Shown: piece after piece, positions 14,301-24,600 of the stretch
Numbering within the stretch: position 1 is the stretch's first letter
How the letters are laid out: each line of letters opens with the position of its first letter
NCBI GenBank assembly: GCA_947561395.2
Contig: OX387185.1
Coordinates: 48,432,602 to 48,496,601, forward strand
From: Buxus sempervirens
Taxonomy: Eukaryota > Streptophyta > Magnoliopsida > Buxales > Buxaceae
Reading direction: 5' to 3'
Length of the DNA: 64,000 nt
Notes under the pieces: generated by a model
What the model was told of the DNA's origin: nothing
Database searches by the model: none
The model's input: only the letters and a program-made list of their open reading frames with translations
Made by a program: the position numbers and the translations under genes

Positions 14301-14945
14301 TTTTGACCTGCTCAAGCTGTCTCAGTTGGTTCTTTTTTTGTAGTCCCTCTGTTCATCTATCTCAAGATCCTCGTCTCTGTGATGCCTATCCTATGTTTTG
14401 TTGCTTCTCGATTCCTGGTTTACTGCCAACATTATAAGTTGTCAAGCCAAGTTTTTTATCTTTACCCTTGTTCATCTGGTCAGCAAAAATTTTTTTTTTT
14501 GGAGAATGAATTTAATTGATTTGGCTGCTTTGAAATTAGTTTCAATGGAATCAATGCTGGAGAAAGTACCTGGTCTTGATGGAATGAAAGTTGCGCAAAT
14601 TGCAGCAGGATCTGAGCACTCTGCTGTTGTGACTGGCAAGTCATTCTTTCTTTTCTTTTTTTTCTTATTTCCATGTTTTCCTCTCTCTCTCTCTCTTAAT
14701 CCCCCACTACGATGCTGATCCCTTTTTCTTGACTATGTACTGCTGATGTAGAGAGTGGAGTGCTATTGACATGGGGTTGGGGTGAACATGGACAACTTGG
14801 CCTGGGAAATACATGTGATCGTACCTGTCCTCAGCCAGTAAACCTTGGAAATGAGATTCCCTTCAAACACACTACATTTAACGTTTATTGTGGAAGTGGG
14901 TTTACATATGCCATAAAAACAGGCTGTCTGTCGTTTGGGACTTGA
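8308..14945 (+). CDS. RCC1-repeat beta-propeller protein
   Basis: Eight exons: 8308-8497, 9251-9403, 9907-10065, 11082-11249, 11764-11895, 11994-12110, 14540-14635, 14752-14945, giving 402 residues in one open frame. The ATG at 8308 starts [18 protein letters not shown]. Seven RCC1-type blades can be read: [40 protein letters not shown], degenerate WGRGFSRS and [10 protein letters not shown], then [10 protein letters not shown]. Every intron is phase 1 and most exons carry one blade. RCC1 propellers serve as guanine-exchange or protein-interaction modules. Plant databases often label such proteins UVR8-like, but the tryptophan-rich GWRHT motifs of UVR8 are absent: the blade ends here read GWNHS, GMRHS, NGDHS, GWNHA and GSEHS. 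Intron 6 is 2.4 kb and full of insertions. The exon 7 donor is GC (GCAAGT). The exact start of exon 7 is the least certain boundary. The 3' end faces a P450 pseudogene. Confidence 0.85.
12601..12840 (-). pseudogene. ndhD: Chloroplast ndhD fragment (NUPT) in an RCC1 intron
   Basis: The reverse strand encodes pieces unmistakable for plastid NdhD (NADH dehydrogenase-like subunit 4): [20 protein letters not shown], then [12 protein letters not shown], then, after a missing stretch, [19 protein letters not shown]. The DNA also looks like the plastid gene (for example CGGCCACTTACTCAGGATTC, close to its start). The internal part between VYLLL and GVLGMG is deleted and the fragment has no start or end. 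It is a nuclear copy of plastid DNA inside intron 6 of the RCC1 gene, in antisense orientation, and cannot be functional. Its right edge falls where homology with the second segmental copy (near 18012) begins. Confidence 0.85.
12875..13250 (+). mobile_element. RTE-type LINE 3'-end remnant
   Basis: The plus strand still reads like the end of a plant RTE-clade reverse transcriptase ORF: a stretch like [12 protein letters not shown], then MLRWIYG, then [12 protein letters not shown], then an end resembling the usual RPRTAPVRR-type tail. Stops and frame shifts interrupt it and only this terminal portion is present. It is an old, dead fragment lying inside RCC1 intron 6. Confidence 0.72.
13433..13649 (+). 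repeat. Two-copy tandem repeat, unit about 108 bp
   Basis: Copy 1 is 13433-13540 and copy 2 is 13541-13649; both run from GAAATATGGTACTTAATTG to TTATATTCAT with only a few differences. It lies in RCC1 intron 6 between the LINE remnant and exon 7. No coding potential. Confidence 0.9.
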
Positions 14946-15329
14946 TTTTTGTCATTGTAAAGATCAGAACAAGTTAGCACTCTCAGTCATCATATAATGA
15001 CCTCACTTCACACAATCTTGGAAGTTTGTCGACAGTGTTGCTGGTGCATATTTGCAGGTGGGAAACACCACGCCGAATGCAACTTTTTGGTACTCAGGTT
15101 CGGTTCTAACATAAAGTCTCTCTCTGGTATCATGAAACCTTAAATCCACTGATCGACCACATTGAGCGTGCAATTCCCCTCTGATATTTGTCATCTTTTA
15201 CTTGTTTTCAACAAGAAGAGCTTGGGATGCCTTTATCAATAACCAAGAAACTGAAATACAGGATTTTGGCAATTTTGTTCTACCATTAATATGAGGGACA
15301 TATTCAGCAGCTCGTGTTACAAACATGGG
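14946..15329. other. Short 3'-3' gap between RCC1 gene and P450 pseudogene
   Basis: Non-coding. It holds the 3' flank of RCC1 and of the convergent P450 copy A. A matching, diverged stretch lies at about 21765-21990 in block 2. Confidence 0.5.
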
Positions 15330-16940
15330 AGGCACGTAAGTCATTTGGGTTTTGTCTGAGGTAGATATGCCATAGATGCATTCGGATTGACTAGCTCCAA
15401 CCTGAAATCCAATGAAAGTGATACAATTCAGAGAAATGTATCAAACAGTTCTTCAATCGAACTAAGTAAATTTACTTGTAGCCAACTGCCAAATTGGTGA
15501 ATAAGAATGGAAAGCTGCATCTGGGCCAGCATGTTCCCAGCGCATAGCCTTGGTCCCGAACCAAATGCTTGATACGTGCCAGGTTTTGCAGGTTCTTGAG
15601 AAATTAAAGAGTATGATTAATAATAGGGTTTCTGTCAACGTGATCCAAATGCTTGCTTGCTGACTTGAGTTTCAAGGCCTCTTCGCTAGTAATAAAGTCC
15701 TGTTTCATGCTCTCTACCACAGCCATGTTCTCCTCCTGCATTTCGGATAAAACAAGAAATTAATTAAACTTCATGAACTTGGTTTTTCTTTAATGGCGGT
15801 ATGGTTGCAGTAGGTAAATAATTACTCGAAGTTTGCTGAGAACATCGGGGTATTTAGCCCAGGTGGATGTAAGCGTCGTGGAATCATGGCCTCCGACAAC
15901 AAGACTCACTATGTTATCAAGAGCCTCATCGTTGTCTAATTGCTTTCCTTGTTCGTTTCTCATTTCAATCAACCCATCCATCAGACTGTCTCCTTCTCAA
16001 TCCCATTTCTGCTCTGTTTCCTTTTCTCCAATTCTACCCTAAAAATTCCTGTGAGCTTCTGGCGACACTGCCAATTAATTACACAATTTAATTAACAGGT
16101 AATGGTAAGCATGCATTTGGATTTCTTCTCAAATGGAATTAGAATTTACAACAGCTTGAGGCACAACACAAACCTCGAATGCGTGGGAATATGCAGATCC
16201 GGGAAGGTGGAGAGGAAATGCTCTCACTCCTTTAAGAAGGTCTTGAAAGTAATCGTCTAGCTTGTCTAGAGCATTTCCAGGTTCTAAGCCTGCAAACAAT
16301 TTACCAATATTCTGCATTGTTACCTGCAAAACATTAATTAAGATAGGTGTTTCATCAATAAAATTAAAAATTTAGGTCAAATTTTGAAAGCTTAATTACC
16401 TTCTTGACTTCATCATATGCTATCACCGATCCCTTCTCGACCCATGACCTCATATAAATTCCAATTCCAATTTCATCTCCGTATGTTTAAAGCCCAACAG
16501 CACATAAGAGAAGGGGCGTCAACCTTAAAACCAAGGCATTAAAGTGAGGGAAATCCATCTCTTGTATGGTGGGTGAAATAATGGTGAATTCCCAATGTGG
16601 GACAAATTCCAACACCATATCTGATAACCCAAGAATGGTAAATTACATTTTAGAGGTGACAGGGATGACAAAATTCCTACAGAAACTGTGAAAAGATGCT
16701 TACCTTTGTTGCTTAGACCTGGTGAAATCATCTGGGTAGCGTAGAACCTTGAAGTACCAGATGAAGGAAAGCATTTCCCCCAATGAAGGGCAGGCCCATG
16801 TGACCAGGAGAGAGCTTGATATCCCCAGATCGAGCTTTGAAGGGAACTACGTACCGGAGCTCGTTCCACGACCACACTAGCCATGCAAGTCATGGGAGAC
16901 CGGCAGCCAGTGTGAACCACCATGCAACTTCAATATCCAT
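15330..16940 (-). pseudogene. Cytochrome P450 pseudogene, copy A
   Basis: A damaged paralogue of the intact P450 at 21995-24199. Recognisable parts: exon 1 (start 16940, MDIEVAWWFTLAAGLP, followed at once by an in-frame TGA and later a frame shift), only the last end of exon 2 (about 16400-16480; its middle, some 250 bp, is gone), exon 3 (about 16165-16325), exon 4 (about 15825-16065, missing the codons for FYYLA before AKYPDV and with an early stop), exon 5 (about 15655-15740), exon 8 with the haem loop region (about 15480-15595) and exon 9 (about 15340-15405). Exons 6 and 7, with the EXXR helix and FNPDRW, are deleted. It cannot make a working enzyme. It sits tail to tail with the functional RCC1 gene. 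Confidence 0.88.
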
Positions 16941-16999
16941 CTCCCTTCCTTTCTCTCTGTGGCTGCTGGTTGTCTAACAATAAAACATTGTCACCATCA

Positions 17000-18011
17000 A
17001 TATATATTATGAGGTTTTATTCCTTGAAGATGATTCCCGAAGTCGTTGCAAGCTATTGGACATATTCACCTCTTTATGCTGGCTATGATATATTTGCAAC
17101 TGTATCCTCTTTCTTTATATATTTATATGTATACCCCTTTATTTTGCACTATTGTTGCAGATGTACACCCGACATTAACTTAAAGCTATTAAACTTTTGT
17201 TTATTTTAATTAAATGACTAGATAACTTTTTAAGAAATGAAAAATATTTTACCTTTATTCTCCTATATTATCTTATATTTTCATTTATGTTCTTTTGTTG
17301 TTATATTTATTGCATCTATATCTTAAGTTACTGAAATTAATTTGCACAACTGATGATGATTCATTGAGACTCGGCTTAGTCATATAGTTATTTGGCTAGC
17401 TATTTATTATTTTTTTATCTTATAAAAGGTTACTTTAGTCATTTAATAAAAATAAACGGCAAAAGCTAATGAAATTTAACGTTAAGGATACAGCTACAAT
17501 TATTATGCTAAATAGAAGAGAATAAATGCAAATACTAAAAATAAGATGACATACATACAAATATATCATAACAAAGGGTATGAATGAAAAAGCCCTATTA
17601 CTAATTTAAAGTAAGTAATTATACAAGGTTAATTAAGTGGTCCTTGTTTGGTAACGTTTGCTAAAAAATGTTAAAAAAATAAAACATTTTTCGTGATTTT
17701 GAAATAAGTAAAAAAGAAAACTAATTAGTAAAATTCATTGGTAAGCCTAATAATCATGATTTAAACGTAGTTTTTGACTATAATAGTGATGTTAGCTATG
17801 GATGTAGAATTAGTGGAGGTGGTATTGATGATAATTTTGCTACTTGGAGTGGTGGTTGTGGTGCTATGGTGGTGGTTGTATCGGTGGTAGTGTAATGGTG
17901 GAGATAATAATGTGATGGTGGCAGCAGTAAATGAAGCCTTAGATGAGATGTGATTAATCTTACTAATCATACAAGAAATTAAATGGTACTCATATTTTAC
18001 ATAAATTAAAG
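17000..18011. other. Intergenic, end of block 1
   Basis: AT-rich DNA with no gene. The part up to about 17090, and scattered pieces near 17600-17740, match the DNA upstream of P450 copy B (24230-24600). A GGTGGTGGTTGT-like low-complexity tract lies at about 17815-17930. Confidence 0.5.
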
Positions 18012-18039
18012 GGTGATAAAGTTTTATAAGACAACAATT

Positions 18040-18120
18040 AAACTAGCTATGATGTATGGTACATAATGTTAGACGGCAAAGAAACAACATGTTTAAAAGA
18101 TGAGTGTTATTGAGATCAAA
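18040..18120 (+). mobile_element. Short RTE LINE fragment, partner of the one in block 1
   Basis: TATGATGTATGGTACATAATG followed by GCAAAGAAACAACATGTTTA and AAGATGAGTGTTATTGAGAT is the decayed form of the RTE motif MYGxxCWAxKKQHVQKMSV. It lines up with the LINE remnant near 12875, so it was probably present before the block was copied. Confidence 0.6.
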
Positions 18121-18273
18121 TTGTCTCAAACTAGGGTTTTAGTTTTGATATTAAGTGCTTTCCTTACATCTATAATGAACTTTGTGGATATTGCTTTACC
18201 CACTAAATATTTTAGGGTGCTATTTTCAAACCATAAATCCACAGTGTTAGCCTATCAGCAAAATGGCAATAAT

Positions 18274-20226
18274 CACTACAAAAATTAAGGCCTTTAGTGG
18301 CGGGCCAAGACTGCCGCTAGAACCTCAAAAACCGCCACTAAAAATCCTATGGTCCGACGCTAGCCCGTCCCTAAAGGTACCGTCGCTGAATCGTTTAGCG
18401 GCGGTCATCTTAGACCTTTAGCGGCGGTTTTTGACCGCCACTAAAACTGTCTGTTTCAGAAAAAAAAAGTTGCCGGCACGTCCCCTTTCCTTTCCTCTTT
18501 CCCTGGCCTGCCCCTGCCCACTACCCACTGCCCGTGCTCCCCTTTCCCTTTCTCAATATGTGATGCATGACCGAAGCTTGTAGCTGCTCAACATCACCGA
18601 AAAAATAAACAGATCTTCGACAGCATGTAGCGGCTATGATCTCACATATCCTTCCATTGAATTGCTTCCATGTTTATTCGACATCGATCAAGATCCTGCA
18701 TGCACTGGCCCAAACCTTGATTCCATGTTTAACCGCCCCAAGCACAGTTGCCAATTAACAGTTACAAATCCTCCGGAAGATTCATCTCCTTACAAAGGCT
18801 AGCTTGTAACATCAGGAATTACCCCTCCTTTGTGATATTTTAAAACTCTATCCCCAACTAAATCCTTCAATAATTCAGCTGGGTCTGTTGCTCCCCCATA
18901 CTGCAAGAATTTAGTTTTCAGAGCGGATCCTGTTGTCAATGAAAGTGGATCTTCTGGGTTGAACTCCTGCCATATGGTTGCCGCAAAACACTTGGCATAT
19001 AAGTAACTATAATAACCTGCACAATAAACATGATTTATTTCAAGTTGAAGATGGTTGATCAGAAGTATTATTACACAATAAGAAATAAAAGTTTTTAAAG
19101 ATCAACAGAACTTGCAGCTACACAACAATATCGGGTGAGATATTCAGGCTTTGTAAGAAAGAATGATAGAAAAAGAAAAAAAAACAAAATGGAAATTTCA
19201 AACGCTACAGAAGAACATCAGACTCAATGAATTAATGAGATGCTAATAAGGAAACTAAATTAAGATATTTTCAGAACTATTACCAAAAAAAGATATTTTC
19301 AAAACTTCGGGACTTACCTTTGACAGCCGTCGCCGTTGAACCAGTGAGAGAAGAAGATCTGGAGATGGAGGAGAGAGTGATCTGATAAGCGCAGAGAAAC
19401 GTGATGAAGAAGACACCGATAACAGCAGACATCGAATCTCTTCTCTTCATATTTAATTCCTTAAGGATTAGACGCTTCGGATATCAGTTTTTGATAGATC
19501 GATTGCTCGGCGAAGCAAAAGAGATCGAATTCAGCTTTTCTTCTCCCTCGCTCGGACTGTGTAGGTTAGGGTTTTAGTTCTTTTCACTGAAAAAGAAACT
19601 TAGTGAATAGATGAACAGAGCTCTCGTTCAAAGCAAGAGTCACACCCAGCAAAGCAAAGTATTTACAGAAACTTGTCGGAATAAAAAACGCTTTAATGCT
19701 TGCGTATAAATACCTCAAATCTGAAGCTTTTTCGTTCGATGAATTTCTTCGTATTCTATTGACGTCAACCTTTGTGATTTGTTCCTTGTTCTCTTCTCTG
19801 CGGCAGACACCGAGACATCCAAGCGAGAGGCAAGCTTGCCTGGCCTTTAAAGATTTTTGGAAGGGCGGCGTGCCAGAGGGATACTTGACCGTCTATCGAG
19901 CAAAAAAGAAATGTTCAGATCGGAAAAAAAAAATTAGTTTAAATGAAACCAAAATTTCAAAATCAAGATCGCAATGGACAACGCAAAAGAAAGAGAGATT
20001 CGACCGAGAAAGACAGAGACGGAGAGAACAAACATCACAAAGGGAATCGCAAAAGAAAGGGGAAAGGAAGAGAGAGAGACAGAGAAGACGTGAGACAGAA
20101 TGGGGGAAAGAGTTGGAAATAAATATTAAAAAAAATAAAAATTATCACTTTCAGCAGCGGTCACAAAAGGACCGCTGCTAAAGGCCACCTAAGCGTCCGC
20201 CGGTGAACCCCTATTTTTTTGTTGTG
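18274..20226. mobile_element. Non-autonomous CACTA transposon with captured gene pieces
   Basis: Ends are CACTACAAAAATTAAGG at 18274 and TTTTTTTGTTGTG ending at 20226, with a 3-bp target duplication AAT (18271-18273 and 20227-20229). The paralogous site in RCC1 intron 6 (near 14110, GAAATAATAATGATTT) is the empty site and accounts for the duplication. Subterminal repeats of the TTTAGCGGCGGT type occur at both ends (about 18290-18450 and 20150-20205). Length is 1953 bp and no transposase is present, so it must have been moved by another element. Inside are host-gene pieces on the minus strand (18762-19450), and a purine-rich GA stretch at about 19980-20110. Confidence 0.9.
18799..19450 (-). 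CDS. Possible chimeric gene inside the CACTA element
   Basis: Two captured exons in the same orientation. Exon 1 (19450-19318) starts MKRRDSMSAVIGVFFITFLC, a likely signal anchor, and ends at AAAG|GTAAGT; its source gene is unknown to me. Exon 2 (19016 down to a TAG at 18799) follows GTGCAG and reads YYSYLYAKCFAATIWQEF, then DPAELLKDLVGD, the C-terminal region of plant mitochondrial intermediate peptidase (M3 family, OCT1/MIP). The intron phase matches, so splicing would give a 116-residue fusion. It lacks the HEXXH zinc site, so it would have no peptidase activity. A 4-base insertion creates the early TAG; the old MIP end (LCKEMNLPEDL, then TAA at 18762) follows in another frame. Expression is unknown; it may be just captured debris. 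Confidence 0.55.
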
Positions 20227-20615
20227 AATAATGCTTCATTTCATGAAGTTGAGTTCATTAACATGGATCCTGTTCCGCCAGTCGGACCTATTGAAAACCA
20301 TAGCTTTAGTTGATCTGCATTGTTACATATTTTTTAATAACTATTTACATTGAGACTACCTTTTTGTCTAGCCCCTTTTGGACACATCAATCTGTATCAC
20401 ATTACACATCTTAATAATTGCCTATAATTTTATTATTATTATTTTTTTTTTTTGGTGGACATTGTCAAGCTATATATCTCAATTGTCTCTTTTTCAATAT
20501 CTTTTTTCATCTATCTCAACATCCTCATCTATGTGATGCTTATCCCATGTTGTGTTGCTTCTTGATTCTTGGTTTATTGCCAACATTATAAATAGTCAAG
20601 CCATGTAATCTTATT

Positions 20616-21520
20616 ATGAACCTATAGGAAAGGAAATTTTTGAGATTAAAAAAAATGCCATGTGGCAAAATCTCATGAAAAGGACCCCACTTAGAGATAA
20701 AATTCTTTAATAAAAAAAATGGAATTTTCTCTCTACAAAAAAAGTTACGTAAGCTACTCATGGGTCCCACTAAAAATTATCTATTTTGATAATTTTAAAA
20801 ATATAAGAATTATCATAATTCTTGATAATTCTTCAAAAATAGAGAATGATCTCTGCAAATTTAAATGATGATAATTCAAAGATTTTTAGATTTGGAGAAC
20901 TTTATCATCCCCACATCTATAAATAGGGCAGTCTTCTCTCCATTCAACACACGAGAAGTCTATAAACTATAAAGGAAGAAGCGAAGCCCTGCTGTTATAA
21001 AGACTCAAACCTTGAAGAGTTGAAGCTCTGCTATTCTGAAGATCTAAATCTTTGAAGAATTGAAGTGCTGTTGTTCTGAAAATCCAACAGGCCTTGAAGA
21101 ATCTTCACTATTGAAAACTAAATACTGCATTCTCAAGATCTGAAGATTCAAGCATCCTGTCTCTGACACGCTCTACAACCCAGAGATCTACATCAATACC
21201 GAAGTTTTCCAAGATCTTCAACAAGCACAAAAGCCGAATATCAAGCCGAAGACTTCTCATCAAATGCAGCATAGATCTACATGTGGAATCTACAAGATTT
21301 ACCACTTTGTCTGTCTTTTGTGAAGTTTGTCAAGGAAGACAGAAAACCGTTTTGAGAATAAGCTATTTTAGCCCTCAAGTCGAAAATTTTTTGAAGAAAA
21401 GAATCGGAGGAATTACAGAGATTTGTATCACACTTTTTATAAATAATAATACAATTTTATTTGTATTTGCACACTCGTTTGATTTCTCAAACGCGAAATT
21501 TGTGTAAAGAGACCCCTTGT
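20616..21520 (+). mobile_element. Unclassified insertion with promoter-like layout (possible pararetrovirus or solo-LTR fossil)
   Basis: This stretch is absent from the matching place in block 1 (near 14445-14465). It contains TCATCCCCACATCTATAAATA followed by a long AC-rich leader-like region without a long ORF, then an AT-rich end. That layout recalls the promoter and leader of caulimovirids or an LTR. I see no coding domain and no clear target duplication, so the class is open. It is a fossil fragment. Confidence 0.3.
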
Positions 21521-21559
21521 TTATCTAGATCAGCTAATTTTATCTCGATAATAAATTTA

Positions 21560-21765
21560 AGTGATTTGGCTGCTTAATTTGATACTTAGCCTTGATGGAA
21601 TAAAAGTCGTGCAAATTGTAGCTGGATCTAATTAGCACCCGGCTGTTGTGACGGGCAAGTCATTCCTTTTTTTCTAGATTTTCCTTGCCCTTTCTTTTCC
21701 GGTGAGAAAATGCAGTTCTAATAAGATGGACAACTTGGCCTGGGTAATACATGTTTACAAATCTA
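21560..21765 (+). pseudogene. Relics of RCC1 exons 7 and 8 (block 2)
   Basis: Matches exon 7 of the functional gene (GATTTGGCTGCTT, then LDGIKVVQI-like codons and GTTGTGACGGGCAAGTCATT, keeping the GC donor) and a small part of exon 8 (ATGGACAACTTGGCCTGGG). Exon 7 has in-frame stops and most of exon 8 is deleted. No upstream RCC1 exons exist here, so it is a 3' fragment left by segmental duplication. Confidence 0.85.
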
Positions 21766-21994
21766 AAATCCACTGATCGACCACATTGAGCGTGCAATTT
21801 GCCTCTGATCTATGTCGTCTTTTCCTTGTTTTCAATAAGAGAGAAGAGCTTGGGATACTTTATTAATTACCAAGAAACCGAAAGACAGGATTTTTACAAA
21901 TTGAACTACCATGAATATGTAGTCCCAGATCACATACTAGCTAGCTTCAACATTAAGCAGAAACCTGGGAGGCTACGTAGGTCATATGGAATTC

Positions 21995-24199
21995 TTAAAG
22001 GCTGCTGAAGTTAATCTCGACACCATCAACGGGTTTTGGATGAGGTAGATATGCCATCGATGCATTCGGATTGACTAACTCCCACCTGAAATCCCATGAA
22101 AAGCGATGCAATTCAGAGAAATATCTCAACAGTTCTTCATCGAATTAAGATGCTTGAGTTACTGTCTTAATTTACTTGTAGCCAACCGCCAAATGGTGAA
22201 GAAGAATGGCAAGCTGCATCCGAGCAAGCATGTTTCCAGCACAGAGCCTTGATCCCGAACCAAATGCTTGATATGTGCCAGGTTTTGCAGGTTCCTGAGA
22301 AAGTTGAATTCGCATTTTTCACTTACCAAACAGTTCTCATGTCTAGACAATGTAAAAAGGAGATGCTTTATATATAAATAAATTTTCTTAGAACCCCAGA
22401 TCTTACATTCCATCTATCTGGATTAAAGCTCAGTGGGTCGTCAAAGTTTTTGGGATCAGTATGAAGAAATCGAAGCCATGTAATGACTTTCCAACCTTTA
22501 GGTATTCTATAACCTGCAAATCTCAAAGAGTGAATATCAGCAACATACTATATTTGTAGACATTAATCATATTTGGTTGGTACCTCGGAAGTCATGATCT
22601 TTGGCAACTGATCGGAAAACGAACTGTGAAATGTTTGCCAGTCTTACAACTTCTTCCACCACCTGTATATATAAGGCAAGGCAATTGAAGGAGAGCGTAA
22701 TTAATAATAGGGCTCATGTTAACGTGATCCATGAATCCAAACCTTGCTTGTGTACTTTAGTTTCAAGGCCTCTTCGCTGGTAATGAAGTCATCTTTCCTG
22801 CTCTTTACCACAGCCTTGTTCTCCTCCTGCATTTCAGAATTACAACCTCTATATCAAACAAGAAATTAAACTTCAAGAACTTGGTAATTTTTCTTCAATT
22901 GGGGGTAGGGGTTGTTGGTAATTAATTACTCGAAGTTTGCTGATCACGTCGGGGTATTTCGCAAGATAATAGAAAGCCCACATGGATGCAAGCGCCGTGG
23001 ATTCATAGCCTCCAAGAACAAGACTAACAATGTTGTCGAGAACCTCATTGTCGTCTAATTGCATTCCTTCTTCGTTTCGCATTTCAATTAACCCATCCAT
23101 TAGATCTTTTTCCATCTCATTCCGATTTCCGCTCTGTTTCCTCTTCTCCAATTCCAACCTAAAGATTGCTGTGAGCTTCGTGCGACACTGCCAAAAAAAA
23201 AAAATTTTTTTTTTTCCTTAAAACAATTCGTTACACCATTAATGTAACAGGTAATAGTAAGAATCAGCGTTTCTTCTCAAATGGAATTAGAACAGTTAAG
23301 GCACAAACCACGAATGCATGAGTATATGCAGATCCGGGAAGGTGGAGAGGAAATGCTCTCACTCCTTTGACAAGGCCTTGAAAGTAATCGTTCAGCTTAT
23401 CCAGAGCAGGTCCTTGTTCTAAGCCCGCAAGCAATTTACCAATGTTTTGGAACGTTACCTGTAGAACATTAATGGAGAAAGATGTTTTACCGATTGAAAT
23501 TAATCATTTAGAAACTTTGAAAGAAATCCAAATAGCTTAATTATATACCTTCTTGACTTCATCATATGCTACCACCGATCCCTTCTCGACCCATGACCGA
23601 AGGGAGGACACAAGGCGGGGTTGGACCAGAAGAGCAATTCGCTTGAGAGCGTTGGGGTGGTTGATGGCATTGATCACAAAACTCCTGACCCTGAGATGGG
23701 CTTTGCCATGCAATACTACAAGTGAGTTGGAACCCATGAGCTCCGGGGAAGGCCAACTCTGGGGGAATGATTCGTCTGATTGAAGGACGGCTTTGTTGAA
23801 GGCCGGGGAACATGGAATGATGGCCGGAGATCCGAAGAGATGGGTCCTATAAATTCCAACTTCATCGCCATATCTAATAACCACCCAATAATAGTAAATT
23901 ACATTTTAGAGGTGACAGGGATGACAAAATTACTACAGAAACTGAGTAAAAATTGCTCACCTTTGTTGCTTAGACCTGATGAAATCATCTGGGCGGCGTA
24001 GAAACTTGAAGTACCATATGAAGGAAAGCATTTCTCCAATGAAGGGCAGGCCCATGTGACCAGGAGGGATCGGCTTGGAATCCCCAGATCGAGTTTTGAC
24101 GGGAACTACGTACCGGAGCTCGTTCCACGACCAGACTAGCCATACCAGTAGTGGAAGTCCGGCAGCTAGTGTGAACCACCATGCAACTTCAATATCCAT
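21995..24199 (-). CDS. Cytochrome P450, copy B (CYP85 clan, CYP88/CYP729/CYP733-like)
   Basis: Nine exons: 24199-23961, 23873-23549, 23458-23309, 23187-22930, 22826-22743, 22662-22584, 22513-22407, 22294-22176, 22085-21995; 483 residues, normal for the family. N-terminal membrane anchor (about 5-22), a PPGHMGLPFIGE hinge, I-helix GGYEST (297-302), EVVR as the EXXR motif (356-359), FNPDRW, and haem loop FGSGSRLCAG with ligand Cys432. It should be an ER-bound haem monooxygenase using NADPH-P450 reductase. The GHMGLPFIGEMLSF hinge, the haem-loop region and the C-terminal NPNASMAYLPHPKPVDG place it in the CYP85 clan, which includes ent-kaurenoic acid oxidases (CYP88A) and triterpene oxidases; substrate cannot be told from sequence. 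All key residues are present, unlike its dead paralogue at 15330-16940. Family assignment within the clan is uncertain. Confidence 0.88.
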
Positions 24200-24600
24200 G
24201 AGATCTTCCTTTCTTTCACTCTGTGTTTGCAGTAAAACATTGTCACTATAAAATATAAATACATTATGAGGATTGATTCCACGACGATGATTCCCGAGAT
24301 CAGCGCAAGCTACTGGACAGGCTTACCTCATTATGCTCCTCGGATAATCCATTGGCCTGTCCAAATCTGAAGTGCACACCGCCCATGATATGCATATATT
24401 TTTTTAATAATCTAGCTAGAGTAATTATACATGGCTAATTAAGATGCTGTTTACAAAAACAAAAAAACAAAAATTTAAGAGGCTGTTTGGTAACATTTTA
24501 CTCCCGAAATACAATTTAAAAACTGAAAACTTTTTAAATTATTTTTTAGATTTTAATAAAAGAGTAAAAAGAAAACTTATCAGTAAAATCTCAGGAAGGT

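Larger units (their letters stand above)
12841..17740. repeat. Segmental duplication block 1 (RCC1 3' end + P450)
   Basis: This stretch (LINE remnant, end of RCC1 intron 6, RCC1 exons 7 and 8, P450 copy A and its upstream DNA) matches the stretch at 18012-24600 in the same order and orientation. Good anchors are GCTTTCCTTACATCT at about 14000 and 18160, CCACTGATCGACCACATTG at about 15150 and 21773, and the P450 exons. Similarity becomes patchy beyond about 17090. Edges are approximate. Confidence 0.85.
18012..24600. repeat. Segmental duplication block 2 (broken RCC1 3' end + intact P450)
   Basis: Second copy of the block at 12841-17740, in direct orientation. It begins with GATAAAG followed by the same LINE remnant, then intron 6 DNA, RCC1 exon relics and P450 copy B. 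It is longer because of a CACTA element (18274-20226) and another insertion (about 20616-21520). The stretch 13130-13960 of block 1 has no partner here. Confidence 0.85.

Noticed and set aside
8308-14945. Calling the RCC1 gene UVR8
   Set aside because: The GWRHT motifs that hold the UV-sensing tryptophans are missing; only the general RCC1 fold is supported.
15330-16940. P450 copy A as a working gene
   Set aside because: Early stop in exon 1, most of exon 2 missing, exons 6 and 7 absent.
19696-20181. 161-codon Arg/Lys/Glu-rich ORF
   Set aside because: Low-complexity GA-rich DNA within the CACTA element; no domain and no sign of selection.
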